Part shown: positions 11,272 through 22,852 of the stretch, piece by piece | Position numbering within the stretch: position 1 is the stretch's first letter | Layout: every line of letters begins with the position of its first letter | Assembly (NCBI GenBank): GCA_914767715.1 | Contig: OU612074.1 | Location: 5,781,501-5,845,500 of the forward strand | DNA from: Membranipora membranacea | Taxonomy: Eukaryota > Bryozoa > Gymnolaemata > Cheilostomatida > Membraniporidae | Reading direction: 5' to 3' | Length of the DNA stretch: 64,000 bases | The notes under the pieces: model-generated | Told to the model about the DNA's origin: nothing | Database searches by the model: none | Seen by the model: the letters and a program-made list of their open reading frames with translations, nothing else | Position numbers and translations under genes: made by a program

Positions 11272-14200
11272 TAATATATTTCCTTTAACAATTACATGAG
11301 GTTTGATATGGACTGATCATCTCCTGTATGATATACATTGACTTTGACAGAAGTCTAAGCATTTCTCGCAATAAGTATTATGCATAGAGCATAATCGTAG
11401 ATTCATTTGATTCATATTACTGTAAGTTATTGACTGGGTTGCCACATAATCGATAATCGTTTGTTGACTTTGCAGGACTTAAAATAATATGTAGATCCGT
11501 TAAAGTGCTACTACACACTCATAGTAGTTTTTTATGGTTTTTGCAACTGGTGAAATACCTATTCCAAATGCCCTCAGTAATTATATAGAAACATACTGTA
11601 TAACAACAACCCTTCCTAAAGCTGATCTGAAATTATCAACCAAATCCATCGATTATTAGTGCCCAAATCAGGTTGAAACAAAAAGGATGTTTCTAGCACA
11701 AGTCCAATGTTCCTCCATGTATAACATAATGGAGGAAATAAATGAAGTCAACATGACTTACTGTTACGTTTCAGTGGTTCTATCTGAACAGAATTTTCTT
11801 TAGGACTGCAATAGTAAAGTAGTAAGTATTATGATCATATCTGTGCTGCTCTAAATGTTGTCACTGGCCTTTGTACCAACAAATGCCTGGTGCAACATGC
11901 CTTGTCAACAGCCCAGTTAGTGGTGACATGGTTGTAGCTTTGGGAAACATCCATGATCAGTGATATGGCAAGCAAAGTCATCGCATAAATGGCAGCAATT
12001 CACACAGTGTTTATTCTATATGTAGGTGCAACAACTTGGTTTAACTATATTTCGATTCATTCTTATCGCTATCCAGCCTGAACACATATATACATCTGTA
12101 TCCTATACGAGTCAATGTTAGCTTTAGTTTATTTCGGCTAGCTGAATGTTAGCTATCACTAAACAATATCACGGTAAAGATGGAGACAATGAGGTAACGG
12201 AAAACCTATTGTTTTCAGAAGTTCATAATATTGCAGTGTGGTATACACTCAAAAGAGATCAAAGTAATAGGGTTTGAGGATAAGCCGAATTTCGGCCTTG
12301 CTGCTTACAAAGAGTAGAGTCCAAGCTAAAAACGTGACACACACTGTAACTTCAGGTTATGCTGGCGGACCAGTACCCAGTTCTGATGATTTACAATGAT
12401 AATATTATTTTTTGTAGCATATATATGTCTGATAAATACTTGATGTATAGTGACGTTTCAGGGAGCAGTATAGGCGTTACTCCGGAATAACATGAGCAAT
12501 GCAGTTTGTTTAAATAATCTTCCTATATTTAGTGAAGGTGTAGATATCCATTCTCGGCAAGCGATATCTATCATCAGCATCGAGTGTCTCATTCTAAAGT
12601 TTGTATAACGGCTGGAATATGTCCACAGATCATGCAGGTCAGGGGGCGGTTATTGTGACTTCACGTCAGATGGAACACTGTCGCAGAGCGTATTGTCATA
12701 CTTTAAGTAAATTAAATCCATTTTTTGCTAGAATTGCGTCTGAACTTAGTGTTGACAGGTTACAGGTTGTTAATATGTTGGCGAGATCCAGTTGTATCAT
12801 CATCTACAAAAAATAACCGTACATGATGAATAGATATACCCATTTGTATCTCACCAGGGGTGTAGTATGGAGCAACAGACATGCAGAGTAACAGGACCGG
12901 GCTTATCAAATCAAAACAAATTATTTTTGTCGCATATTGGACCAAGAATATTATCCTTTTATAGCAAATTTATCAACGGTGTTCGAGGAACAAAAAAAAG
13001 GGAATAGGCTGACAATGCAATTTGTAAAAGACACAAGACGAAAATCTTGAGAAATTGAAACACGAACCTAGTAGTAATTAAGTCTCAACAGACCCTGCAC
13101 CTAATCCCCAGGGAGAGGGAGTTCATTGCCTTGTCAGACAGATAATAATTCAGCAGCTCAATGAAGTCACAAATAAATAAAAATGCTCAGTCTACTAATC
13201 AAGGAGTCAGAAGGAGTCTAACTAATTCATGGATTGATTCAGCAGCATTAGCCTCTTTACTGTACAAGTATAACTATATGATGTTGTCAGGACATGCATT
13301 GGTTGGGAGTAACCCTTGGGTCACCACACAAACAAACAAATAAATCAAAACCAGCCGGAGAGAATCGCAACTTTCATATTTGGTATGTTCACTATTATTT
13401 ATCATTATACATTCCAAATGTTTGATTCATTACACTTACTTACTCCCTGAGCTGTAATACTTGTTTCTGTAGTAGGAAGTAGTTGCTGTTCTTCACCCAC
13501 TGCAATCTGTTCATGGCAACTAGTGTGGTGTGGTGGTAGGTAGTAGATGCAAACATTATTTAGCTGCTCTATTGTTGCAGAAAGCAAGTTTCATTGTCTG
13601 TCTAGTGAGCAGAAGCTAGAACTTTGGGAAGCCTAAAGAAACTCCCAGAGAAATTCCCTGTCCTGTTGTTGAAACTAGGAAAAATGCACTGAACCATTCT
13701 GTCTCTGAGTTTGTCTGAATTTGTAATAGCGAATAAGTTCTCTGACTACTAACATTACTGAATGAATCAGAACTGAAAAATGTGCTCTAGCCTGGAAAGT
13801 CTGTCATGTGTGGATGGGGGGGTACACCCATCCACCCACACAACACAGCCTGTCTAAGATAAATGTGTTTATGGGAAATCCACATAGACATATTATGTCT
13901 ATGACATCTGTCTATGGAAATCCAGAATACTAGTCCACTCCATTCATTGGCTGAGCATTCTTCTTCTTCTGCTATCTGGCCAGAATCATGAAGGGACGCC
14001 ACAATATTTATGCAATTAATACACCAAATATTTTTTTTCCAAAAAGACTTCGTTTTTATTTTTCTTTATTTTCACATTATTTCACATTTCAGCTGAGATT
14101 TAGACCGGTGAGCTTCAATACAATCTATTTTATGAGCAAAAGTTGTTTTTCTCTGTGTAGTTGCACTTTAAACTTTTTCTCAGCAGCCTTGCATGCCACT

Positions 14201-17200
14201 GTGCATTATAAGCTGATAGTCTACAACTTAAACAGATAAGGAAGATTCGCGAGCAATAAGCACGCTACTGCATCGTGCCAATGTTACATTTCATTAAGGG
14301 TTTAACTAAGTGGTGGTGTGGGTATACTTCTCAGTAATAGGGACAGTAAGGTTGTGATCAGATACCCAACTCGTTCACAATGTCAAACGAACAATCTGAG
14401 ACACTAGCGCATTAGAAATATCAGTTATATCGGTCAGACCTTTAAAGATGCACACCTGACTTCTTCAGTAATTCAACGTGAAGCAATAATCAATAATCAA
14501 AGTAAGCCTGAGAATCAGACAGGGTTAATCATTTTGCATCACATTTGTGGTGCCCACGCTCAGGCCTTAGTCTTTAGGGTGACCTCTGTGTTGTTGTTGT
14601 TGTAAAGGCCTTTTTACCACAGTAAACTTACCAATCAGCGTTTTGTTGTTGTTTCATCATATGTGTAGACCATGGCAGGCTCAGCCACCTAGTGTCAAAT
14701 TGGCCAATATTCATAAGCAGAAGCTTGATTATGAACATACTCTTAGCTAATGGCTGGGCTGTGCACCTAGCAGAGCAGCAAGTTACTTCTATAAAACAGC
14801 TGTGAATATATTTTGAGTAAATTATGGTCAGTTTTTTATCTCGACCATTATTGCAATAATTTTTTTTTGGTAAATCAAATTTTATGACGAACGCAATGTC
14901 AAAGTAAAAATTACATCTGTTTTGAAATTTCTTGCAATTAATTTGACTCCTCCATCTGCATTGAAAAAAACAGCGTTTTCTGCCTCATTTCCTCCCTAAA
15001 AAACACAACATCATCGAATCAAGTTTTGTTTAGGTATCCGTTTTCAGTAGCTCAGCAGCTTTCCAACAGTATATAATATGTTGATATTCAGATCTGCCTT
15101 GGACATTACCTTAAGTTTAATTTCACACATGATTATTAAAGTGCTTTATTTTAAGATGCACGAGTATGTAGAACCACATTCCACCAGGTCATTTTTGTAT
15201 TCTGGCTTTCATTTTCCAGTGCAACTTTGAGTGTGGTCTAAGAGATGCTAATTTGGGAAAAGGCCCTTCAGGAAAATTGGATACACTTCCAGCAGCCTCC
15301 CAACCCTAAAGAGTTACAACTATATTGATCAATAGCAGAAATTCTACCAACAAGTTATCATATAGAGCATTTAAATTTTTCTCTAAGCATATATATATTT
15401 GCATTTATTTATTTATTCATATATATGTTTATTCATTCATTTAATTTTTTATTTATTCATGTTTAACAGGTTATTTTCAGAAGAAGGAGTAATCAAAAAT
15501 GAAATTATCAACTGATCTTAAAAAAATAAAAATGAAAGAGACAATTGATAGCTTGTTGGAATAAAGGGTAAACAGTGTATCACATTATTAATGATGTTCT
15601 TATCAGGAATTTTGAGAGTGTTAAGACTCTTGACATGTTGGCAATACTTAATGTCAGCAGTAGGTTATAATTAGGTCCAAGTACCACCAAAGTCCTTCAT
15701 CTCTCAATCCTTTGTTCAATTCTCAAGGCAACCTATAAAATCATTCATAGTAAAACTGTGTGGTTTCCGTACAATGTGGTCAAAATGAATTTCAGAGACA
15801 TGCGGTTATTTTATTCATGGTCTTAGAAGTTTGCCACTCTGAACCCTATCCTCATTCATTCTTAAAGTTGCGTGCAGAACATATTGTTGGAAAATTGTAC
15901 AGTATGTATTTTTAGCATGTCGTAATTCCTTCACCCGTGATCACAACAGCAATAGCATGTTTGCATCTGTAGATATTGCCATTGCCATCTTCTGAGAGAA
16001 AATATGTTAAAATTCCCTATGTGTTTGCTATGATATGTCATTTATTGTAGGAAGAAAAGCGTCTGTTACCCGCATCCCATTCTCAAATGTTCGTTCATCT
16101 CCATCTTTTGTTGGAATGACACGTTCAGAATAGAAACTTCTTGAACTCTTGAACAGGCCCAAAAATTCACTGACACTTGGTTAATTATTTTTTAATGTGT
16201 TTCAAGTGGTATTTGAATACTTCATAAAGAGGATCAATTTCAGTAAACAAATGTCATGTCATTTTCTCCTGTGATATGACTGCTCTCCTCTAAATAACTG
16301 ACACTTTGGCACATTTGTTTGACAGTGAAACCATCCCCAGGCTTCACCAGGTGGGATCCTCAAATATTCAAGTGAGAATCAGATTTGGTAACTAAAGTCA
16401 TAGTGTCAGCAGCTATATTATAACGGTGTTAGACTGTAGGCACGAGGATTGCAAACAAAAGTATGTAGTTTAGCACGAAAGAATTTTTCAATGAAAGACA
16501 TCAAGATCATGTATAATCCAGAGCTAAGACCATGTCTGCAATTTTTCCTTTATACATGAAAATTTTTTGCTAGTTGTGATACTTCTAGGGGCATATATAA
16601 AACACAATTATCATGAACTTCATCACAATAACACTGACTTCTGTATCCAGTTTTGCGGGGACAGACAAATGCATGAGCCAATGCGGATGCAAAATGAGGA
16701 TGTGGAAATGAGAGCTTTCTATTTTTTGTCATAGCATGTATCCAAGTTAAGTTATCTTATATAAGAAATGAAAGGCGGACAAACACATCAAGGTTATTGT
16801 TTGTCAAGATAATTCCTCTTAAAATAGGGGGTTGTCGCAAATTCTGTGCAGTGACAAAGATGACCTGTGCCAAATAGCCTAATAGCCAAATAGCTAAACA
16901 GCTGAGAGTTCATCATCATTTCATCGGCTCGGTTTTTTTATTTTTATCATCATTCCATCAGCTATTTTTTGTAACATATAAATAGTGAGAGCATCAAGAT
17001 ACAAATCATTATACTCAAGACAGTTAATCAGTGATGTTGTTTAGTGAATGTGTAAACTAGACAATAAAAATCAGATAATTCTGGAAATGCTATTTCTCTG
17101 CTCTGGAAGACAAGTTGTATGTTACATGTGAAATGGTCAACTCTGACTACCAGAATTCTTGAACTAGTCACACAGTTGTAATAATTTTGTGACAATGCTA

Positions 17201-17328
17201 TTATTTTACCGGGGCAGAACCAGTACTGACATCCATTAATACATGACAATTTTCATGCCACTCCAAGAATAATTTGAGATGACAGATTTCAATAGATGAC
17301 ACTTTTGAAAATAGAAACAGAAAATCAG
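11272..17328. other. non-coding part of unit 1, mostly absent from later units
   Basis: No gene was recognised. The blocks 11,489-14,172 and 14,478-16,102 are present only here within the window. They contain short ORFs of 60-83 codons without splice or promoter context. Segments 14,172-14,477 and 16,103-17,328 have diverged counterparts in the derived units. Confidence 0.5.
15389..15461. repeat. low-complexity AT tract (ATTT/ATTC/TATA)
   Basis: Runs of TATATATA, (TTTA)n and (TTCA)n mixed together. It lies in the block missing from derived units. Confidence 0.7.
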
Positions 17329-17336
17329 TATATAAA
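17329..17336 (+). promoter_or_regulatory. TATA box of peptide gene 2, copy 1
   Basis: TATATAAA lies 76 bases before the first donor (CAGTG/GTAAGT at 17,405). This places a short non-coding exon at roughly 17,358-17,404. Upstream of here units diverge; downstream they are almost identical. Confidence 0.6.
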
Positions 17337-17582
17337 CATGTACAAGAAGAACAACCAATCGTTCAAGATTTTCTCTTAAAATCAGAACTTAACAAAACTC
17401 AGTGGTAAGTTTACTTGCTAGTGCATATTATTTCATTGGACTACTGCGCAGGACACAAAGAAAACTCACAGTGATTAAAAAATTCATTTATCTACATTTC
17501 AACTGGGATATATTCCAAATCGTTAATTATGAACTAAACTACTGAAATGAAATGATTTATAAATTTCTTACTTTTGTAGAAG

Positions 17583-18545
17583 ATGAATATTCTGATCACA
17601 GCCCTTATCTTTTCTGCTGTAATTGGTGAGTTCGACATTCCTAGGAAGACACATCAGAGTGTTCTTAGAGATTGCTATCCTGTACAGTGAACTTCAAAAT
17701 GTTGTAGCTATACTGAATTAAACATTTATAAATATTCACATTGACTCATGAGTGCATAGCAGTACTGTGACTTTGTACTAATTAATTGTTGATTTTATTC
17801 CATTGCTGCATATTACTTCATTGATGTCGTCTGATTTTCTCATGGTTATGAATCATAGTAGAGTTTCACTACAGATGGAATCCTTTTCATGTGTTATTCA
17901 GGTGTGAGTTCGGGCTTTATTTTTTTGGGAGGAAAGAGGAAGAGGTAAAAGATGCTAATCAGGCCACACTCCAAGCTATGCCGCCCTAAGCTTCAGTAAG
18001 CATTGATTGTCTTGATTCAACTAGATGGTGTACTTATTGCGCTGGACATAATGTATTCTAAAATTAGCAAGGTAATGGTGTTTGTAAAATTAAAAAAATA
18101 CGGCAATTTATCATGTACTTTTATATTTCAGGTTGGAGATCAAAGGCTACCAAGAAAAAAGATGCTATATTTAACCTTCTTTTCTGTTTATATTGTAAAA
18201 AAATATAATGCCTTCCTGATTCTTCTCTTTTTGTTTTAAACTCCAGCTTTGGCAATAAAAGATAAACTATAAATGAAAATTGATGTAAGGGCGTATAGTA
18301 GAAACGGAACAACCTCCTCCAAATTCAATGGACCTGTTATCACCAAGAGAATTGCTGCATTCAGTAATAATACGAGACAAAACAACGACTAAAATTTATG
18401 AAGCTTTAACTTGTTTTTCTCTTTCTTGATTATATATACAGTTCCACTCAATATCTATAGTAGTAGTGTTGCAAACATCCAATCAACTGGACTTTACTCA
18501 TTGTCAGGAGATTTTACAAAATTTACAAATGATCATCATGTATAA
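17583..18545 (+). CDS. small secreted peptide (gene 2), array copy 1; 3' exon uncertain
   Basis: A 5' UTR intron (17,405-17,579, GTAAGT...TTTTGTAG) ends three bases before the ATG. The 43-base coding part 17,583-17,625 encodes a signal peptide start (MNILITALIFSAVI plus the first base of the next codon). It ends in phase 1 at GTGAGT, exactly as in gene 1, which also has 43 coding bases and a similar peptide (MNKLITLFALAAIV). Four acceptors follow, at 17,902, 18,132, 18,247 and 18,442. The span given runs to the stop of the most distal candidate exon, at 18,543-18,545. Joining the signal exon straight to that one gives about 48 residues with a mature part rich in Ser, Asn and Thr. Joining it to the 18,132 exon gives 39 residues with a Lys-rich mature part containing two cysteines. 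The true mRNA is not known. The family is not recognised, and partial decay is possible. Confidence 0.5.
17902..17948 (+). other. candidate 3' exon a of gene 2
   Basis: Acceptor TTATTCAG, then phase-1 reading G-VSSGFIFLGGKRKR and TAA at 17,946. The peptide is glycine-containing with a basic KRKR end. A donor-like AG/GTAAAAG overlaps the stop. The other frame, past the T7 run at about 17,920, stays open to TAA at 17,987, so a one-base indel in the T run could have shortened an older exon. All copies carry the same T7. Confidence 0.35.
18132..18259 (+). other. candidate 3' exon b of gene 2
   Basis: Good acceptor (TTTTATATTTCAG). The phase-1 reading gives 24 residues after the junction glycine, starting WRSKATKKKD and ending FCLYCKKI, with stop TAA 18,206-18,208. 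AATAAA follows at 18,254-18,259, a workable poly(A) signal. The second half is encoded by a pyrimidine-rich stretch, which may simply be the tract before the next acceptor. Copy 4 has lost this stop. Confidence 0.4.
18247..18363 (+). other. candidate exon c of gene 2 with an in-frame stop
   Basis: A very strong acceptor (TTCTCTTTTTGTTTTAAACTCCAG) is followed by 117 bases to a donor-like CA/GTAATA, so the exon is phase 1 on both sides. The phase-1 frame reads ALAIKDKL, TAA (18,270-18,272), then an immediate ATG and an open run (MKIDVRAYSRNG...) through the donor. The base composition is less AT-rich than its surroundings. It is either a nonsense-broken coding exon or a false one. Confidence 0.35.
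18442..18545 (+). other. candidate 3' exon d of gene 2
   Basis: Strong acceptor (TTTTTCTCTTTCTTGATTA..., ending ATACAG at 18,441). The phase-1 reading is open for 33 further codons, starting PLNIYSSSVANIQ and ending NDHHV, to TAA 18,543-18,545. It is in the same phase as the signal exon and as the 3' end of candidate exon c. The next poly(A) signal is at 18,856. Confidence 0.45.
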
Positions 18546-18855
18546 GTGTCAGTCTTGCCCTTAGGTGATCACCAATCTGTCTAGATAAGGGGAACATGTA
18601 ACCATCACCGCATATTTACCACGTAGCAATATCCCGACATCCGCGCTGCTTTAGGCGGAGTATGAATTTAAACTCAATTCAGAGATTTTTTTTGCATTAT
18701 TTGTTCCCTTTGGTTTTGTGGCCAGAGTATTTATGATTGTTACACTACTTTAAAACATAATGGAGGAGCTCTGAGATTCACCCTATGCATGCAAATTTAA
18801 ACATGGCAGTATTATGGTAAAGGATATATGCAGGACAATGCAATGCAGCTATTCT

Positions 18856-18861
18856 AATAAA
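18856..18861 (+). terminator. candidate distal poly(A) signal of gene 2 (copy 1)
   Basis: AATAAA lies 310 bases after the stop of candidate exon d, followed by GTGTGCTGTTC, a GT-rich downstream element. It is present in all units. Confidence 0.35.
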
Positions 18862-20872
18862 CAGTGTGCTGTTCATGTTCCAGTAGATATACGAATGCTT
18901 AGAGTAGTGTATGCATCCATATAAATACGACCGTGATAAAATGAAAGGCAGCATTTGTACAACAATCTGTACTATACAGTATGCCCTGTGTTGATATAAT
19001 ATGCAGTGTAGTTAAGTTATGTTACTCAGCAGTGGTCCCTAGTAAGAATTATCAGATTATTTAAAGCCTGAGATTGTATATCTTGATGTTTGAGATTGTT
19101 ACATTATGACTGATAGGGAGACTAGCAAAACACAATCTGTAAAGGGCGATTAGCAAGACAATATCTGTATCGGCCATTAATCTTTGGTCATGGTTGCCTA
19201 CAGTTTTCACTCTCGTCTTTTCCCTAACAAAGTCACTAAAAGGTATTTGTTGGTTGGTATTCACCTATGGGCTTACTTACTTCGGATTCCGAAATATTTT
19301 CAAAAAATATGACACACAGGACACACAACTCTCATACACTATCTCTGTCTTTATCTCGATGCAGACAGGCCATGCGTGTGTACCTACTACTACCTAGTAA
19401 ATCAAGCATTTGTTTTGAAGGAGAAAGATTGCAATTACTATGGCTTCAATTATTTCTTAGGCTTTCACTCAGACAGTGACACACAGTCTGGTTCTAATTG
19501 AATATTGAGGTTTCTGGAGAGGGTGTTGAAACCTAATTTTAGCCTTACCACCATGTTTTACGTTTTGTGAGACACATTCCACCAAACTACAATCAATTGG
19601 TATTTCTAAAGCTAGGCGTTGCGAGGTTTGGTATATGGTATACAGTATAATATAAGAGAGAGATTTATATGAACGTTTACTCACCTAAAAAGATGTACTG
19701 TAAAGAGGAAGAGATATCGCGTTGACTGTCCAAGGTCAAGGCTAATAGTCTAGATGGTACAATTCCGATAAGGTGCTGGTCTGCTAAGATCTCGGATAAC
19801 CTCACAGTATTTACCCACCATAACAAGATAATTCTACAATAAATAGTCCTATGGTATCTATTGCACAAAAGCCAGCAAAGCTTGATCCTGTGCCATGACC
19901 TTGCAACAAAACAAACTAATTTTCAAAATCATAATTCATGAAAATTCATAAATATATTGCCATTGTTTTGTCATTTCGATTTTTTGAAGTCAATACTGGC
20001 CTCTAGGGTCGTCGCATGGTGCTTTTTTGGGTGAGAAAAAACGTGCAAACGTTCAAAACACCTGCTATCCTACTGTCAGTATATTGACACCTCAGATATC
20101 CTTGGTTGAAGGGCAATTGGGGGACCAATATAATTGTTCGAGCTGTGATGTATGCGATCTCAAATAGTTCAGAAGTAAAGATTTGCCCATGAAAAATCTT
20201 TCCAGCATTCTCTTCAAATATAGTTCAAAACTGTTGGTCGTTTAGGGAGGATACAAAAGACATCGATCATCCAGCAGTGAGTCCGTTGCCGACATTAAAA
20301 TGAAGTTCATTGTCATAATTTAGTTTGTGTGGAATGCCATCGATCACCCACCATTAACAATAATGGACTGCTAATCCAATTATGTCTTATTAGAAACACT
20401 AGTCTGTAGATATGACATTACCAATAAAATAAGAACCAGAGGCTACACTGTTATTGACAAAGTAGCCTACTGCTATAGGACCCTGGTAAGGAAATTGACA
20501 CAAAATATGTACTGCAGGATGTCTGAAATTTAAACAAAAACAGGTCAATCCATGACTTTCACATTTATCAACACGATTAGGTGGCAAAACTAAACTTTTT
20601 CTACTTTTCAACAGATTCTACTTCTAAATTTCCATCAATTATTATTTTAAAATCATTGAGCATTGGCATCCCTTAATAATAGAGCCATTGCTGTGTTAGT
20701 TTCCCCAAGTGGACACAAAAGACATCAATCATCAACCGGTGCTTCTAGTGCCAATAATAATAATAATAATCCAATGATTGTTTATGACAAACACTAGAAT
20801 CTAGATACAATTCAACATACAGTAATGCAAGAACCTCTGCACAACACACATGTCTTCAGCTAGAAATCATGA
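18862..20872. other. unit interior without recognised genes
   Basis: Several 60-70 codon ORFs occur on both strands but none has a recognisable domain. The minus-strand stretch 19,868-19,684 ends at a good donor (TTTTTAG/GTGAGTAA) but no partner exon was found. Diverged direct copies of an ACAAAAGACATC...ATCATC segment occur near 20,250 and 20,715, followed in both by an AACACTAG...CTAGAT-like stretch. Confidence 0.4.
20753..20770. repeat. (AAT)6 microsatellite
   Basis: Six AAT repeats, the same number in every unit seen. Confidence 0.9.
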
Positions 20873-22563
20873 GGCAAGCACATAGAGTTATTATATACTC
20901 TAGAGTGGACAATGCAGTGCTGAAAGCGTCCTACTTAATTATTGCGAAATCCATCACACAACGCAATCTGGTTGTGCATGGCTAGTGCCTGTATCATATA
21001 ACTTATCATTGAGAATATGCGTATTGGGCATGACAATTTAGATTTCTAGAGCGCTTATATCCATTTTTTCAGAAAATTTTTCATGGGACACCATGTAGAT
21101 CACTTGCAGGTATTTTCACTTTCAATTCCATGAGGCAACGAAAACTGGTTGTGAGTGGATAGTGCATGAATCATTGACTTTATCATTAAAAATATTAGAA
21201 TTGGACATACAAATTAAGTTTATTGATCGAGCACTTATAGCCATTTTATCAAAGAATTTCACATGTAACACCATTAACCTCACCATCACCTGCAGGTACT
21301 TTCTCTTCCGGTCAGTTTGACATTTTATTATTCTCCCTTTAAAATAAGCCAACTATCAACCGCAAATACATGAGCCTAAATCTCGATGACAGGGCCAGCT
21401 GGTTTCTGCCTCTTGCCAGGTATTTTGCTGTGTCCTGTCTCTCTAACTAATATGTTGCACACTCAGTCGGTGTATTTTATCTGTTCAGTTCCAGCTACTG
21501 GCGATGATCTATGATAACATGTGATAAAAGTAGCCTGTGGAAAAGCGATTGGAGGCGAAAAGTTTGCTGCTTACCTTTATCGTTTTTAGAGCATTTTTAG
21601 CAATATTTTTGTAAAACTTTTCATGCCACACTAATAGATGTCTTGCAAGTGATTCCTTTCAGGGGGCAGACAGGGGACAAAAAAATTTGTGTATCCCCTT
21701 AAAACACCAAAATCTCAACTGCCAACACACCATCCCGATAAAATCACAATTACCTGGCTAGCAGGTTTTTGCCCCTGCCACTTGCCTGCCTGCCAATTAA
21801 ACTGTCTCCTGTCTCTCTAACTGAAATATTACACACTCGTGAGTTCATTTAATCTGTGAAGTATAATGACTTCCAATTATACAAGATGAGCAAGTAACCC
21901 GTGGCTTAAAATTTTCAGCTTAAAGATTTCGGTTTTGGTTTGGCTATGTCATTTCTAGCTCTAAATTCCCTCTCCTGGGTAGCCACTCGTTTTTGTATTG
22001 CAAAAACTATTCAAGCCAACACATCAGGTTAAATCAAAAGATCCATAAGCTCTTCTGCTGAGTCCCTGATTAGCAAGAAAATGTCGAACGGACAAATCAA
22101 GATACATACTTGACCAGATTGACTCTACATTTTCTAAAATTCCCTAACTCAGTCTGAAAAATTGTATGAAAATGGCAATCAGTTATCAGTTGCAATACAT
22201 TATGGAGAAAACACCATAATATTTCGTCTTTGCAACTCAAATCTTCTGTTGAGAAGAGTACAGGGGCGTAATTAGACACTTTGATAATATTTCATCGTTA
22301 GGTACATATAATAGTATACAATGTGAATTAAAATCTTTTAACCAATGTTATATACATCATCAGTCCAAGTCTTTCTATTTGCACTCACTACTGCGTTCTA
22401 CCAATTTTCAGAAAATTATACCAACACAACTGATAATTAACATGGTTATATTAGTGCTGAGAAAGCCGATATAATTTCGCTCTCTCACCGATGTGACATT
22501 TTTAAGTTAACAGATATTTCTGATTTCTCACCATACTCAAAATAAGAGATCATTTCTTTCAGA

Positions 22564-22576
22564 GGGGGGGGGGGGG
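22564..22576 (+). repeat. poly(G) run, length varies between units
   Basis: 13 G here, 12 at 33,843, 14 at 45,120 and 13 at 56,352, about 33 bases before the SINE. Confidence 0.9.
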
Positions 22577-22608
22577 TGGGTGTGATGCAATTTCCTCTCA
22601 TGGTTGTT

Positions 22609-22852
22609 TAGGAGTAGGAGGTGGCTCAGTTGGTTAGAGCGCCGGACTTCAAATCCGGTTCGAATCCCACTGCAGTCCATCTTCTACTGGGGATTGGTTG
22701 GTCCCCCAGGTGTGCTCCGACCTGCCTGCAAACAGAGAGCAATTTGGCGCAGATATTGCGGCCTCGCCATTAAGGCAATAATATTTCGCCGCCCATTCCT
22801 CGGGATGGGCGAGTGATAAGACATCGGATTTTAATCAACCTTTAATCAACCT
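22609..22852 (+). mobile_element. tRNA-derived SINE, family A (unit 1)
   Basis: A box TGGCTCAGTTGG and B box GGTTCGAATCC are present, but the stretch between them is about 18 bases shorter than in the copy at 2,016-2,267. The tail holds two TTTAATCAACC repeats. It is nested in the foldback element, so it inserted after it. The 70-codon ORF across it is an artefact of the SINE. Confidence 0.85.

Noticed and set aside
18003-18239. 78-codon ORF over the gene 2 introns (MIVLIQLDGV...)
   Set aside because: It crosses the acceptor at 18,131 and the pyrimidine tracts, and its second half is hydrophobic sequence read from T-rich DNA. No promoter or signal supports it.
19677-19868. minus-strand exon-like ORF ending at a good donor
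   Set aside because: No upstream promoter or partner exon was found. A single donor motif next to a 60-codon ORF is expected by chance.
22619-22672. tRNA gene
   Set aside because: A and B boxes are present, but the spacing is too short, there is no cloverleaf with a paired acceptor stem, and homology continues into a SINE body.
22604-22816. 70-codon ORF (MFRSRRWLSWLERRTSN...) repeated in each unit
   Set aside because: It lies across the tRNA-derived SINE, including its promoter boxes. Its recurrence is due to the array, not to protein conservation.
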